A stretch of DNA of 64,000 nt from Gammaproteobacteria bacterium (GTDB lineage Bacteria; Pseudomonadota; Gammaproteobacteria; Eutrophobiales; Eutrophobiaceae), in the NCBI GenBank assembly GCA_947480335.1, contig CANKCB010000011.1, positions 17,819 through 81,818 on the forward strand, written 5' to 3'. The notes beneath the pieces are model-generated. The model did not search any database. It worked only from the letters and a program-made list of their open reading frames with translations, and was not told the origin of the DNA. Both the position numbers and the translations under genes were made by a program. Shown piece by piece: positions 1 to 8,953 of the stretch; position 1 is the first letter of the stretch; each line of letters begins with the position of its first letter.

Positions 1-552
1 GACCAGGGTATTGAAATTGAAGTTATTTCTGGCAAGCAGATAACTGAAGCACACTGGCGTAGTTATTATCCGTTCTATAGTTCTACATTCTATCGACGTC
101 ATGGCGAACCCAGACTGACTCCGGAGTTTTTCCAAATGCTTGGAAACAAAATGCCGGATCAGACTATGCTGATACTGGCTAAACAGGGTAACGCCTATGT
201 TGCTGGTGCATTTGCCATGCTCGGTCAAGATACCTTGTATGGTCGTCACTGGGGTTGCAATGAACAATTCCCTTTTTTGCACTTTGAGCTTTGCTATTAT
301 CAGACGATTGAATTCGCCATAAACCATGGTTTGCAGACAGTTGATGCCGGTGTACAGGGAGAACATAAAATTGCACGCGGGTTTGATCCAGTTGCTGCCA
401 CGTCTTATCACTGGCTCAGACATGCAGGTTTCAGTCAGGCAATTTCGGATTTTCTGCGCAGGGAAACAATTGCCATGAACCAGTATCTGGCAAGACTGGC
501 AGAACAATCACCCTACCGACAGACAGAACCGGATAATATCCGGCATGAATAA
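1..552 (+). CDS. DUF482 (COG3146) acyltransferase-like protein, C-terminal part
   Basis: The frame is open from base 1 to the stop at 552, so only the last 183 residues are present and the start lies before the window. The sequence resembles the C-terminal half of the DUF482/COG3146 family, which has a GNAT-like fold and is sometimes labelled peptidogalycan biosynthesis protein. A YRRHGEPRLTPEFF stretch is followed by a core with GRHWGCNEQFPFLHFELCYY and VDAGVQGEHKIARGF. The biochemical role of the family is not settled. The gene overlaps aat by 8 bases, so the two are probably co-transcribed. The first internal ATG, at 136, is not a credible start because homology-like sequence continues upstream of it. 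Confidence 0.75.
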   Translation, partial: DQGIEIEVISGKQITEAHWRSYYPFYSSTFYRRHGEPRLTPEFFQMLGNKMPDQTMLILAKQGNAYVAGAFAMLGQDTLYGRHWGCNEQFPFLHFELCYYQTIEFAINHGLQTVDAGVQGEHKIARGFDPVAATSYHWLRHAGFSQAISDFLRRETIAMNQYLARLAEQSPYRQTEPDNIRHE

Positions 553-1282
553 TCAAGTTACTGGCAAACTCCAGGCAAACGAGATTTACTGGATTGCTGA
601 TAAAATCTGTGCGAATGATTTTCCGGATGTAAATCGTGCGCTGAAGGAACCGGACGGTTTGCTCGCGATAGGTGGGGATCTTGACTCCAGTCGTTTGCTT
701 GATGCCTATCAACGTGGAATTTTCCCCTGGTATAACCAGGGTCAACCAATTCTTTGGTGGTCGCCGGACCCACGCTGCATACTTGAACCTCTACAAATAC
801 ATATTTCACGCAGTTTGAAAAAAATCCTGCGGCAGGGTGTTTTTGAAGTAACCTGTAACCAGGCATTTGATCAGGTAATCAGGCAATGTGCCGCACCGCG
901 TAAAGGTATGGCCGGCACATGGATAACAGAGGATATTATCATTGCCTATACACGACTATTTGAAATAGGACATATACTTTCTGTTGAATGCTGGTACAAG
1001 CAACAACTGGTAGGTGGTTTGTATGGCGTCGTCATTGGTAAGGTCTATTTTGGCGAATCCATGTTTAGCCTGATGCCTAACGCCTCCAAGGTGGCAATGG
1101 TACATCTGACTGAACAGCTAAAAACACATGAATTTCGTTTGATAGACTGCCAGTTATATTCCACGCATCTGCAGAGTCTGGGAGCAAAAAATATTTCCCG
1201 CTCTGAATTTATCAGCTTGTTAGGACAATACTGTAAACTGCCAGGTACTTATAACTGGCTCGAACAGATTAGCTGCTCATGA
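545..1282 (+). CDS. aat: Leucyl/phenylalanyl-tRNA--protein transferase
   Basis: The enzyme moves Leu or Phe from charged tRNA to the N-terminus of proteins starting with Arg or Lys, marking them for ClpS/ClpAP degradation in the cytoplasm. The 245 residues are the usual family length. Visible family motifs are GIFPWY at about 58-63, WWSPDPR at 71-77, GGLYG near 157, GESMFS at 170-175 and IDCQ at 200-203. The start overlaps the end of the upstream DUF482 gene by 8 bases, and the stop overlaps the bpt start in an ATGA. Together with bpt it forms an N-end-rule module, as in many Gammaproteobacteria. Confidence 0.96.
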   Translation: MNNQVTGKLQANEIYWIADKICANDFPDVNRALKEPDGLLAIGGDLDSSRLLDAYQRGIFPWYNQGQPILWWSPDPRCILEPLQIHISRSLKKILRQGVFEVTCNQAFDQVIRQCAAPRKGMAGTWITEDIIIAYTRLFEIGHILSVECWYKQQLVGGLYGVVIGKVYFGESMFSLMPNASKVAMVHLTEQLKTHEFRLIDCQLYSTHLQSLGAKNISRSEFISLLGQYCKLPGTYNWLEQISCS

Positions 1283-2019
1283 CTACTTTCCAGAAACTGG
1301 GATTTTATGCAACGCCACCTCACCGATGCAATTACCTGCCAGAACAGGATGCGGTGACATTATTTGCCGACCCGAACTTCCCAAAGAACAAACGGCTTTA
1401 TTCAGCACTGACAGCCAGTGGCTTTAGACGGAGTGGATCGCATCTGTATGTACCACATTGCAAGGGTTGTACAGCCTGTATCTCTGTCAGGGTACCTGTT
1501 GATGAGTTTGTTCCTGCACGCAATCAGATGCGTACCTGGAAGCGTAACGAGGATTTGGTCATTGTTGAAACTCCGGCACTCTACAATCAGGAACATTTCG
1601 ACTTGTATGAAAAATACTTGGCCATGCGTCATGCTGATGGTGGCATGGACAATCCCACGCCCGATTCCTATATGGATTTTCTGACAACGGAATGGACCGA
1701 AACCATTTTTTTTGAATTTCGAAAGAATGAAAAACTGGTTGCTGTAGCCGTCACAGATATTCTAGACGATGCACTATCGGCTATTTATACCTTCTATGAT
1801 CCGGAATATGCCAGACGAAGCCCCGGCAAATTTGCCATCCTGTACCAGATTGCGCAGGCCAGTGCCCGTGGATTCAAATGGTTATATCTTGGATACTGGA
1901 TAAAACAATGTAACAAGATGAACTACAAGTCCGAATATCAACCACAACAAGTCTACAGAAACAATAACTGGCATTACTGTTATACTGAAAATGAGGACGA
2001 ATGTTCTTTGCCAGGTTGA
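1279..2019 (+). CDS. bpt: Aspartate/glutamate leucyltransferase
   Basis: Bpt transfers Leu from Leu-tRNA to N-terminal Asp or Glu, feeding such proteins to the ClpS/ClpAP pathway. The 246 residues match the bacterial ATE/Bpt family. The N-terminal half has the conserved cysteines: HRCNYLP at about 16-20 and CKGCTAC at 61-67, followed by ISVRVP. The C-terminal half carries YTFYDPEY and LGYWI. The start codon overlaps the aat stop by 4 bases (ATGA), which argues for translational coupling. Older annotations call it ate, or arginyl-tRNA transferase-like; the bacterial enzyme uses leucine. Confidence 0.95.
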   Translation: MTTFQKLGFYATPPHRCNYLPEQDAVTLFADPNFPKNKRLYSALTASGFRRSGSHLYVPHCKGCTACISVRVPVDEFVPARNQMRTWKRNEDLVIVETPALYNQEHFDLYEKYLAMRHADGGMDNPTPDSYMDFLTTEWTETIFFEFRKNEKLVAVAVTDILDDALSAIYTFYDPEYARRSPGKFAILYQIAQASARGFKWLYLGYWIKQCNKMNYKSEYQPQQVYRNNNWHYCYTENEDECSLPG

Positions 2020-2062
2020 ATAAAATCAGGCAGAATCCTGTTTTTCAACTTATGAGGAACCT

Positions 2063-2281
2063 ATGGCTAAAGAAGACCAGATAGAAATGGAAGGTACTAT
2101 TATTGAAACCCTGCCCAACACAATGTTTCGTGTTGAACTCGATAACGGACATGTCGTAACAGCTCATATATCAGGCAAAATGCGCAAAAATTACATCCGT
2201 ATACTTACCGGCGACAAGGTCACAATTGAAATGACACCCTATGACTTAACCAAGGGTAGAATCATCTATCGTGCACGCTAA
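2063..2281 (+). CDS. infA: Translation initiation factor IF-1
   Basis: IF-1 is the small OB-fold factor that occupies the ribosomal A site region during initiation. The 72-residue length, the [11 protein letters not shown] start and the [19 protein letters not shown] core are diagnostic. The sequence is of the gammaproteobacterial type, not the betaproteobacterial one, which is the best single taxonomic hint in the window. A GAGGA ribosome binding site lies just upstream. It follows aat-bpt, its common neighbourhood in Gammaproteobacteria, and faces kdsB across 9 bases. Confidence 0.98.
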   Translation: MAKEDQIEMEGTIIETLPNTMFRVELDNGHVVTAHISGKMRKNYIRILTGDKVTIEMTPYDLTKGRIIYRAR

Positions 2282-2290
2282 TTACTTTGA

Positions 2291-3040
2291 CTAGTTTTCT
2301 GTCTTGCCCCAAGCGGCCCTGGCACGGGCCAGATCCTCTGCGGTATTGATTTCAATCCCTGTTTTTTGCGGGACTTCTGCCACATGTATCCGGTAACCAT
2401 GAAATAACGCTCTCAACTGTTCCAGCGATTCCTGTTGTTCAAGAAGTACGTGCGGTAATTTTGAAAATACTTGCAGAAAACCTGCTCGATACGCATAAAT
2501 TCCGATATGTTTATAGGCGAGTAGCGTAAACGGTGTTAAAGGTGGTTTACTCCAGGGTATTGAGGCACGGCTGAAATAGAGTGCCGTATTCGAGTTATCC
2601 ATGACAACCTTGACTGAATTCGGGTCAGTGTAGACGGCTGGATCAGTAATTCGTTCACATAAGGTGGCCATTTGATTGGACTGATTTTCAGCTAATGCTG
2701 TAGCAACATGGCTAATAAGCTCAGGTGCGAGTCCATATTCATCACCTTGTACATTCACAATAATCTCTTCCGGGGCGCAGTTCAGACAAGTCAGCGCTTC
2801 CTGGATACGATCTGTCCCTGACTGATGTTCTGAAGAGGTCATTATCACTTTTGCGCCAAACCGGGCCGCATGGTCAGCGATACGTTGATCATCGGTCGCG
2901 ACGACGACTTCGGATGCACCGCTGCTTGCTGCAGAACGATAAACATGTTCCAGCAGCGACCGATTACCGATTTGTAGTAATGGTTTGCCGGGCAGCCGGC
3001 TAGAGGCATAACGGGCAGGTATAACAACTTTGAAAGCCAT
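2291..3040 (-). CDS. kdsB: 3-deoxy-manno-octulosonate cytidylyltransferase (CMP-KDO synthetase)
   Basis: KdsB activates KDO with CTP to give CMP-KDO, the donor for the inner core of LPS. The protein opens with the nucleotide-binding segment VVIPARYASSRLPGKPL, then VATDD near residue 50, NVQGDEY near 100 and the GIYAYR segment near 185. It is the last gene of the comEC-exbB-exbD-lpxK-ycaR-kdsB run. The ATG at 3040 gives MAFKVVIPARY, which fits family starts; a GTG two codons upstream (3046) is also open and cannot be excluded. Confidence 0.96.
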   Translation of the reverse strand: MAFKVVIPARYASSRLPGKPLLQIGNRSLLEHVYRSAASSGASEVVVATDDQRIADHAARFGAKVIMTSSEHQSGTDRIQEALTCLNCAPEEIIVNVQGDEYGLAPELISHVATALAENQSNQMATLCERITDPAVYTDPNSVKVVMDNSNTALYFSRASIPWSKPPLTPFTLLAYKHIGIYAYRAGFLQVFSKLPHVLLEQQESLEQLRALFHGYRIHVAEVPQKTGIEINTAEDLARARAAWGKTEN

Positions 3041-3048
3041 GCTCACAG

Positions 3049-3240
3049 TCAGGTTCTGTATTTTTCGTATTCAGCTTCAGTCAATTCACGTGCTTCTGAT
3101 TGCAGCATGACAGGTATTTGATCCTTGATCGGGTAAGCCAGACGTGCCGAAACAGATATCAGTTCCTGTGTGTTATTGTCAAAAATCAACGGTCCTTTGG
3201 TTACAGGACAGACCAGGATTTCCAGTAATTTTTTATCCAT
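3049..3240 (-). CDS. ycaR: Trm112/YcaR family protein
   Basis: A 63-residue member of the Trm112 family (YcaR in E. coli), which in other organisms acts as a small partner of methyltransferases; the bacterial role is unclear. The start [18 protein letters not shown] and the [14 protein letters not shown] core are typical. Only the cysteine of CPVTKG is kept, so a zinc site is unlikely. It overlaps the end of lpxK by 8 bases and sits between lpxK and kdsB, its usual place in Proteobacteria. Confidence 0.93.
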   Translation of the reverse strand: MDKKLLEILVCPVTKGPLIFDNNTQELISVSARLAYPIKDQIPVMLQSEARELTEAEYEKYRT

Positions 3241-4228
3241 TTGTTGATGAACCTTTCAGTAAATTCAAAAGTCGGTATTGAAATGCTTCGGTAAATTCGG
3301 CATGGATCGGTAGATACCAGGCATTTTTAAGGTTTAAATCCCTGCATTTAACAGCATCTTTTTCAGTCATGATTATCGATAAACCATCATTAAACTGCAA
3401 ATCAGCTTGCTGATAACTATGATGATCCATAAATTCATGTTTGATCACTCTGATATTATGACTGCGCAGATAGGCCTGAAATCGTTCGGGGTTACCTATA
3501 CCACTCACGGCATGTACTGTAGTGTTGCGAAAGGCATCAATTACAGTGGATTGTTGTTTGTCCAGACTGAGCAAATCGTCATAGACATAGTTCATTAGAA
3601 ATTCATTTCTACCGGCCTTACCAGTTGCAACAATCAGATCGACAGTACTCAATCTGCTCACGGGCTCACGTAATGGACCGGCAGGCAGACATCGCCCATT
3701 GCCGAAGCGTCGGTCGCCATCAACGACAGCAATTTCCAGATCCCGGTCCATCGCCAGATGTTGTAACCCATCATCACACAACAGGATATTGCAATCGGTA
3801 TATTTGAGTAGTTCACTCGCCGCAATATAGCGATTGGGGAACACGGCAACGGGACATCTGGTTTTCTGGGCCAACAATACCGGTTCATCACCAACCTGTG
3901 ACGGATGGCTGTCTGGTCTTACTTGTTGTGGCCGACTCGATTTTCTTCCGCCATAACCTCGACTGATTATTCCCGGACGGTAACCCTGCTTGATTAAAAA
4001 CTGGCTGAGCCAGATTACCAACGGGGTTTTACCGGTTCCTCCAACAGTAAGATTACCAACAACAATTACTGGAACATCTACACTGCGTTTGGGTAATATT
4101 CCGACGGTATAGGCTGCATTCCGTATTTTCATAAATCCGGCATTTAACCAGCCCAGTGGTAGCAATACACTGGACAGTCTGTGTTTGCCATACCAGAGTT
4201 GTTCGAGAAATTCTGGCGTAATATTCAT
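3233..4228 (-). CDS. lpxK: Tetraacyldisaccharide 4'-kinase
   Basis: LpxK phosphorylates the 4' position of the lipid A disaccharide precursor at the inner membrane. The 331 residues match the family. The P-loop [12 protein letters not shown] lies at about residues 58-69, followed by GIISRGYGG near 90 and a DDGLQH segment near 150, all characteristic. It belongs to the operon ending with ycaR and kdsB, so lipid A and KDO steps are co-expressed here. The ATG at 4228 gives a normal N-terminus. Confidence 0.96.
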   Translation of the reverse strand: MNITPEFLEQLWYGKHRLSSVLLPLGWLNAGFMKIRNAAYTVGILPKRSVDVPVIVVGNLTVGGTGKTPLVIWLSQFLIKQGYRPGIISRGYGGRKSSRPQQVRPDSHPSQVGDEPVLLAQKTRCPVAVFPNRYIAASELLKYTDCNILLCDDGLQHLAMDRDLEIAVVDGDRRFGNGRCLPAGPLREPVSRLSTVDLIVATGKAGRNEFLMNYVYDDLLSLDKQQSTVIDAFRNTTVHAVSGIGNPERFQAYLRSHNIRVIKHEFMDHHSYQQADLQFNDGLSIIMTEKDAVKCRDLNLKNAWYLPIHAEFTEAFQYRLLNLLKGSSTNG

Positions 4229-4274
4229 TCAGTACAGATTCTTGCGGTGTAAATGCCGGTTACATGGTGCAGGA

Positions 4275-4694
4275 TTACTTTTCATCCAGCACCCTGGTTG
4301 AAAATGTAATCCGGTTAAGGGACAACTGACGCGCCGCATCCATAACCCTGACCACGGCTTGATGCGTGGTTTCGGCATCAGCATTGATTATAACGACAGG
4401 ATCCGTAAGCCCACTGGCAACACCACGAATGGCTTCACGTATAGTATTGGATTGTGCATTAACCAGTGGAGCCTCATTGACAAAAACCCGGCCCTGCGAG
4501 TCCAGCGTGATATTGATAGTGTCGGGCACCTGGCTAACAGGTGCATCTGTGGCTTCCGGCAAGGTTATACTGATCTCGGACTTCTTGCCAAATGTTGTCG
4601 ACACCATGAAAAAAATAAGTAACAGCAATACCACGTCTATGAATGAAGTAACATTCAATTCGACATCATCTTTTCTGCGGGGTCTGAAGTTCAT
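4275..4694 (-). CDS. exbD: ExbD/TolR family biopolymer transport protein
   Basis: Inner-membrane protein with one transmembrane segment at about residues 16-33 and a periplasmic C-terminal domain. The segment carries the conserved proton-path aspartate in SFIDVVLLLLIFF (Asp20). With ExbB it forms a proton-driven motor that normally energises TonB or TolA systems. Its start overlaps the exbB stop by 4 bases. No tonB or tol gene is nearby; this exbB-exbD pair is commonly linked to lpxK in Proteobacteria, and its true partner cannot be told from the sequence. Confidence 0.93.
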   Translation of the reverse strand: MNFRPRRKDDVELNVTSFIDVVLLLLIFFMVSTTFGKKSEISITLPEATDAPVSQVPDTINITLDSQGRVFVNEAPLVNAQSNTIREAIRGVASGLTDPVVIINADAETTHQAVVRVMDAARQLSLNRITFSTRVLDEK

Positions 4695-5329
4695 TTTGTC
4701 TGGTCTTCACTAACTGAATCACGTTCTCTCTGTCCATGCAGTATTTCGACCAGTTTGATCGCCTCCTGTTCCATGTTGACGACCAACTCATCTACCTTGC
4801 CCTGGAAATAACGGTAAAACATCAGCGAAGGAATGGCAACTGTCAAACCGGCAGCAGTGGTTATCAGTGCGACGGAAATACCGCCTGCCAGTTCGGCAGG
4901 ATCACCCAGACCACCCGTTTTTACAGAAGAAAACATCTGTATCATTCCTATTACCGTACCTAACAGGCCCAGAAAGGGTGAAATAGAAGCTATCGTTCCC
5001 AGTGTCGTCAGGAATTTACCCAGCTCATGAACCACATGGCGCCCAGCCTCTTCGATGCTTTCTTTCATGATGTACCGTTCATGATGTCGATTAACCAGCC
5101 CAGCTGCCAGAACCTTGCCCAGACTGGAGCCAGCTCTTAAAGCCTGAATTTTTTTTACATTTAGCTCACCGTTTTTTTGCCATTGCCAGACCTGTGCCAC
5201 CAGATTTTCGGGACAGATTTTTTTAGTTTGTAATGACCAGAATCTCTCGGCAATGATGGCAAGCGCAACGACCGAACACAGCATCAGCGGCCACATGACG
5301 ATGCCACCTGCCTTGATTATTTCAAGCAC
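4691..5329 (-). CDS. exbB: MotA/TolQ/ExbB proton channel family protein
   Basis: A 212-residue ExbB/TolQ-type protein with three predicted membrane segments: residues about 5-25, then two close together in the region from ISPFLGLLGTVIGMIQMF to GISVALITTAAGLTVAIPSL. The LGLLGTVIGM and AGLTVAIPSL segments are the family signature. It lies 2 bases after comEC and overlaps exbD by 4 bases, so the three are one transcription unit. Confidence 0.93.
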   Translation of the reverse strand: MLEIIKAGGIVMWPLMLCSVVALAIIAERFWSLQTKKICPENLVAQVWQWQKNGELNVKKIQALRAGSSLGKVLAAGLVNRHHERYIMKESIEEAGRHVVHELGKFLTTLGTIASISPFLGLLGTVIGMIQMFSSVKTGGLGDPAELAGGISVALITTAAGLTVAIPSLMFYRYFQGKVDELVVNMEQEAIKLVEILHGQRERDSVSEDQTK

Positions 5330-5331
5330 AC

Positions 5332-7653
5332 TTATTCCTCCCTGTTTGCATACTGAACAGTGTTAAAATTCCAGAACCGGGATGATTTGTCCCTTTCTGT
5401 TTCAAGCCAAAAGCCATTTGCATCAAATTGTATACTGACAGCGCCAGCATAAGCCGTATTAATCGCTATGCTTCCGTATTGATGGTACCGGTCTATTATA
5501 TCCTGTTTCGGTAACCTGTAGCGATTCAAAAAACCGGCAGAGATAATGACATAATCGGGTGCTACGGCCCTCACCAGGCCTGGTGTTGAAGAGGTCATAC
5601 TGCCATGATGCGGGGCAAGCAATATCTGCGACCCTGGAATAATACGGTTTCTGGCAAGCAAGGATAATTCGGCATTTTTCTCTACGTCTCCCGGGATTAA
5701 TATCGATTGCCGTCCCTTACCGACTTTGAGCACACAGGATGCATCGTTTCCCGTAAAAGTATCCTGCCTGTCTGGTGCAAGAATTTCAAACAGAACACCA
5801 TCCCATACCCACCTTTGGCCAGCCTGGCATTTTGTTACCCTGTCTGAATTTACTTTCTCTGGAACGCTGGTTAATACGCTGGACACTTCTACAGTTTGCA
5901 ATACATCTTGCAAGCCACCTATATGATCATTATCACCATGACTTAGCACAATTCGGTCAATTTTGTTGATCCCATAACTTCTCAGATAGGGGACAATTAC
6001 CGCCCATCCAGCATTAAAACCTGTACTTGTACCGGGTCCAGTGTCATAGAGTAATACATGATTACGGGTGCGAATCAGTACCGATAAACCCTGCCCCACG
6101 TCCAGTACTTCGGCATCAAAGTAACCTTCGTCCGGAAACGCCTGTTGCTGGAAAAACAAGGGTAATAACCAGAACAGTCCTAACCAACGGGCGGGCATGG
6201 CCGGTGGCAGAAACAGAAGGACTACACCAATCAATGCCGCAATTAAAATCAGGAATGAGGCGTGTGGCACAGAAAATAATATAGGGCTGTGTACGGACAG
6301 AAACTCCAGCAAGGGCCATATCATATCCAGCGATCGTATGGCACTGAGAAGCAATATTGACGCCAGAGGCTCATGAATCGGAAGCAATACCGTACCGGAC
6401 AGAACCAGAGGTACTGTCAGAAAACTGATCCAGGGTATGGCAAATCCGTTAGCGAGCAGACTGACGGGAGTGAATTGATAAAACCAGATAGCCAGAACAG
6501 GTGTCAGCCCTACGAAAATATAGAGCTGGATTATTAGCCAACGATTGAAAGCCGTTATTTTTTGTATCGGTTGTATTACTGCTGGTATAGCCAAAATGAC
6601 AAGAACCGCGCCAAATGATAGCCAGAAACTGCTGGAGAGAACTGCCAAGGGATCAAGAATAAGTATCACAAGCAAGGCCATCGCAAAACTGTCTGCAGTG
6701 GTAATTTTCCGGTTAGTCAAACTGGGCAAAACAAATGCGGCGATCATGACCAGTGAACGCTGAACGGGCAGACTGAATCCTGCAAGCCCGCTATAGACAA
6801 TTGCGGCCAACAGTGACATCAAGCTTGCCATTCTTTGTGCAGGTAGTATCAGGCTGGCGCTGGACCAGACTGGCCAGCACCAACGGACTAAAAAATAGAC
6901 CAGAGTCGCGATCAACCCAATATGCAATCCGGAAATTGAAATCAGATGACCTGTTCCCGTGGCTGTGAGTACCTGCCAGTATTTTTTCTCTATACCGCTC
7001 TGGTCGCCAATGGCCAGAGCAAGTATCAGGCCTGTATATTTTGAGTTATTCATTGCTGCCACCAGGCGGCTCTGGAGCATGTGGCGTATTAGATCGAATG
7101 AAAAGGGAGTGTCTGTAGGTGATGAATCCTTAATCAGTCTATGCACATAACCAGTTGCCCGGATTCGTTGCTGAAATAGCCAGGCTTCATAATCAAATCC
7201 ATTACGGTTCATGAATCCATGCGGCCGTCTCAGGCTCACGGCAAGTTTCAGGATTTGTCCTGCCACCAGATCCGGATAAGGCGCATACCAGTTCAAACGA
7301 ACCTTTTGAGGTCCATCCGACTGGAGCATATTATCCACATAGAATTTCTCAATCTGGAAATTGAATTGAACTGAATAATCAGAAGGTTCAGGTAGGGAGA
7401 CTACCTGTCCTTGTATAATAATTTCTCTGGTTTCCAGTTCCGGATCCAGATGCTGATGGAGAACTGAGGTAGAAACAGTATAGGCCCATAGAAACCCGGA
7501 AAAATACCATAAAAAGAACCGCAAACAGCGAGTTTGCGCGGCAATCAGGCATAAACCCAGCGTGATAATCACAACGGGGAAAGTAGCAGGCAATTCCCTG
7601 AACTGCATCAGGGTCATTACACCAAGCAGAAAAAGACCACTTCCTGTGCGCAT
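5332..7653 (-). CDS. comEC: DNA internalization-related competence protein ComEC/Rec2
   Basis: ComEC forms the inner-membrane channel that takes up single-stranded DNA in natural transformation. The roughly 773-residue protein has the full family layout: N-terminal membrane region with a DUF4131 domain, a Competence domain with the TGTGHLISISGLHIGL motif near residue 235, many membrane helices, and a C-terminal metallo-beta-lactamase-like domain with LSHGDNDHIGG near 570 and LAPHHGS near 680. The ATG at 7653 is preferred over the TTG at 7659. An intact comEC suggests that this organism could take up DNA, but other competence genes are not in view. Confidence 0.95.
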   Translation of the reverse strand: MRTGSGLFLLGVMTLMQFRELPATFPVVIITLGLCLIAAQTRCLRFFLWYFSGFLWAYTVSTSVLHQHLDPELETREIIIQGQVVSLPEPSDYSVQFNFQIEKFYVDNMLQSDGPQKVRLNWYAPYPDLVAGQILKLAVSLRRPHGFMNRNGFDYEAWLFQQRIRATGYVHRLIKDSSPTDTPFSFDLIRHMLQSRLVAAMNNSKYTGLILALAIGDQSGIEKKYWQVLTATGTGHLISISGLHIGLIATLVYFLVRWCWPVWSSASLILPAQRMASLMSLLAAIVYSGLAGFSLPVQRSLVMIAAFVLPSLTNRKITTADSFAMALLVILILDPLAVLSSSFWLSFGAVLVILAIPAVIQPIQKITAFNRWLIIQLYIFVGLTPVLAIWFYQFTPVSLLANGFAIPWISFLTVPLVLSGTVLLPIHEPLASILLLSAIRSLDMIWPLLEFLSVHSPILFSVPHASFLILIAALIGVVLLFLPPAMPARWLGLFWLLPLFFQQQAFPDEGYFDAEVLDVGQGLSVLIRTRNHVLLYDTGPGTSTGFNAGWAVIVPYLRSYGINKIDRIVLSHGDNDHIGGLQDVLQTVEVSSVLTSVPEKVNSDRVTKCQAGQRWVWDGVLFEILAPDRQDTFTGNDASCVLKVGKGRQSILIPGDVEKNAELSLLARNRIIPGSQILLAPHHGSMTSSTPGLVRAVAPDYVIISAGFLNRYRLPKQDIIDRYHQYGSIAINTAYAGAVSIQFDANGFWLETERDKSSRFWNFNTVQYANREE

Positions 7654-7720
7654 TTTCAAAATCCATTTTGATGCTTGCGGTATACTACAACATTAATTAA
7701 ATAAGATTACTCCGGTTAGT

Positions 7721-8239
7721 ATGAAATTCAAGAAAACATTAAGAGCCTTTTTGCCTGAGAAAAGCCAGGTCCAGCAAAATCGTCATTTACGACATTTCAG
7801 TCAGTATTTGCATGATTCTGATATTTTTCACCTGACACGCCGCTCTGTTGGTGGCGCCACGGCAATTGGTCTTTTTTTTGTATTTATGCAGATCCCGGGG
7901 CACACCATGCTAGCGGTCTTATCTTCAATCTGGTTTCGGGTAAATCTGCCCATTGCCGCGGCCCTGACCTGGTTAAGCAATCCGTTGACGATGACACCAA
8001 TTTTTTATGTCAGTTACAAGTTCGGAGCATTCCTGATAGGTTCCCCGATATTACCGGTTCAGTTTGAAATGACCTGGTCATGGGTTACCGGAACTCTGAT
8101 GAGTATCTGGCCTGCACTGCTGACGGGCAGTCTGGTACTGGCGGTTGTTGCTTCCGGATTGGGTTACATAGCGGTACAAATGCTTTGGAGAATGGCGGTA
8201 ATCAATGCCTGGGAAAAAAGAAAAAATTCCAGAAAGTAA
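7721..8239 (+). CDS. DUF2062 domain membrane protein
   Basis: A 172-residue protein of the DUF2062 family, function unknown. It has a basic N-terminus, the typical RRSVGGATAIGLFFVFMQIPGH segment near residues 42-63, the NPLTMTPIFY motif near 97-106, and two or three membrane segments. It is transcribed away from comEC, with a 67-base gap that must hold promoters for both. DUF2062 genes next to comEC and lolCD are common in Proteobacteria, which hints at an envelope role, but nothing more can be inferred. Confidence 0.85.
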   Translation: MKFKKTLRAFLPEKSQVQQNRHLRHFSQYLHDSDIFHLTRRSVGGATAIGLFFVFMQIPGHTMLAVLSSIWFRVNLPIAAALTWLSNPLTMTPIFYVSYKFGAFLIGSPILPVQFEMTWSWVTGTLMSIWPALLTGSLVLAVVASGLGYIAVQMLWRMAVINAWEKRKNSRK

Positions 8240-8251
8240 TAACGTTAGCAG

Positions 8252-8266
8252 AACTAGCCGCTAGTT
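8252..8266. repeat. Inverted repeat between convergent genes
   Basis: Seven-base arms AACTAGC and GCTAGTT with one central base lie between the converging DUF2062 and lolD stops. It is short and lacks a clear T-tract, so it is at best a weak bidirectional terminator. Confidence 0.3.
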
Positions 8267-8269
8267 TAT

Positions 8270-8953
8270 TCAATAATCCAGTAATCTGCCTTCATGCAGG
8301 GTTTTGACTACAGGAAATTTTGCGGCCAGGGCCAGATTATGCGTCACCATCACCAGGCTGATACCCATCAGGCGGTTCAGATCCATCATTACATCAAATA
8401 CCTGACCTGCTGTTTTTTCGTCCAGATTTCCGGTTGGTTCATCCGCCAGTATACATTTGGGTTCAGTGACCAGTGCCCTGGCGATGGCCGCGCGCTGTCT
8501 TTCGCCGCCGGACAGTTCACCTGGTTTATGTTCAAACCGTCCACCAAGACCAATTTTTTCCAGCATTGACTTTGCCCTGCGCTCTGCCTCAATAGCGGGT
8601 ACTTTGGCTATTAGTAGTGGTATAGCTACATTTTCAACAGCGGTAAACTCTGCCAGCAGGTGATGAAACTGGTAAACAAATCCAAGCGAACTATTACGCA
8701 AATCACCTTTGGCCTTTTCTGACAAGGTTTGCAGGTTAATACCACAAATCGATACCTCTCCTTGATCCGGTTTGTCCAGACCTCCGAGCAAATGCAGGAA
8801 GGTACTTTTACCAGAACCGGATGCTCCTACAATTGCCATGCAATCGCCCTGCTTTAGTTCAAGCTCGACACCGTTTAATACATGTACATTCAGACCGCCC
8901 TGGGTATAGGATTTTTTCAGTTGCTTGCAACGAATAACATCTGGCTTATTCAT
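8270..8953 (-). CDS. lolD: Lipoprotein-releasing system ATP-binding protein LolD
   Basis: ATPase of the LolCDE complex, which extracts outer-membrane lipoproteins from the inner membrane and passes them to LolA. In the 227 residues the Walker A GASGSGKST is at about 43-51, the ABC signature LSGGERQ at 147-153 and Walker B CILADEP at 167-173. FVYQFHHLLAEFTAVENVAIPLL is the typical LolD Q-loop region. The start overlaps the lolC stop by 8 bases. Confidence 0.95.
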   Translation of the reverse strand: MNKPDVIRCKQLKKSYTQGGLNVHVLNGVELELKQGDCMAIVGASGSGKSTFLHLLGGLDKPDQGEVSICGINLQTLSEKAKGDLRNSSLGFVYQFHHLLAEFTAVENVAIPLLIAKVPAIEAERRAKSMLEKIGLGGRFEHKPGELSGGERQRAAIARALVTEPKCILADEPTGNLDEKTAGQVFDVMMDLNRLMGISLVMVTHNLALAAKFPVVKTLHEGRLLDY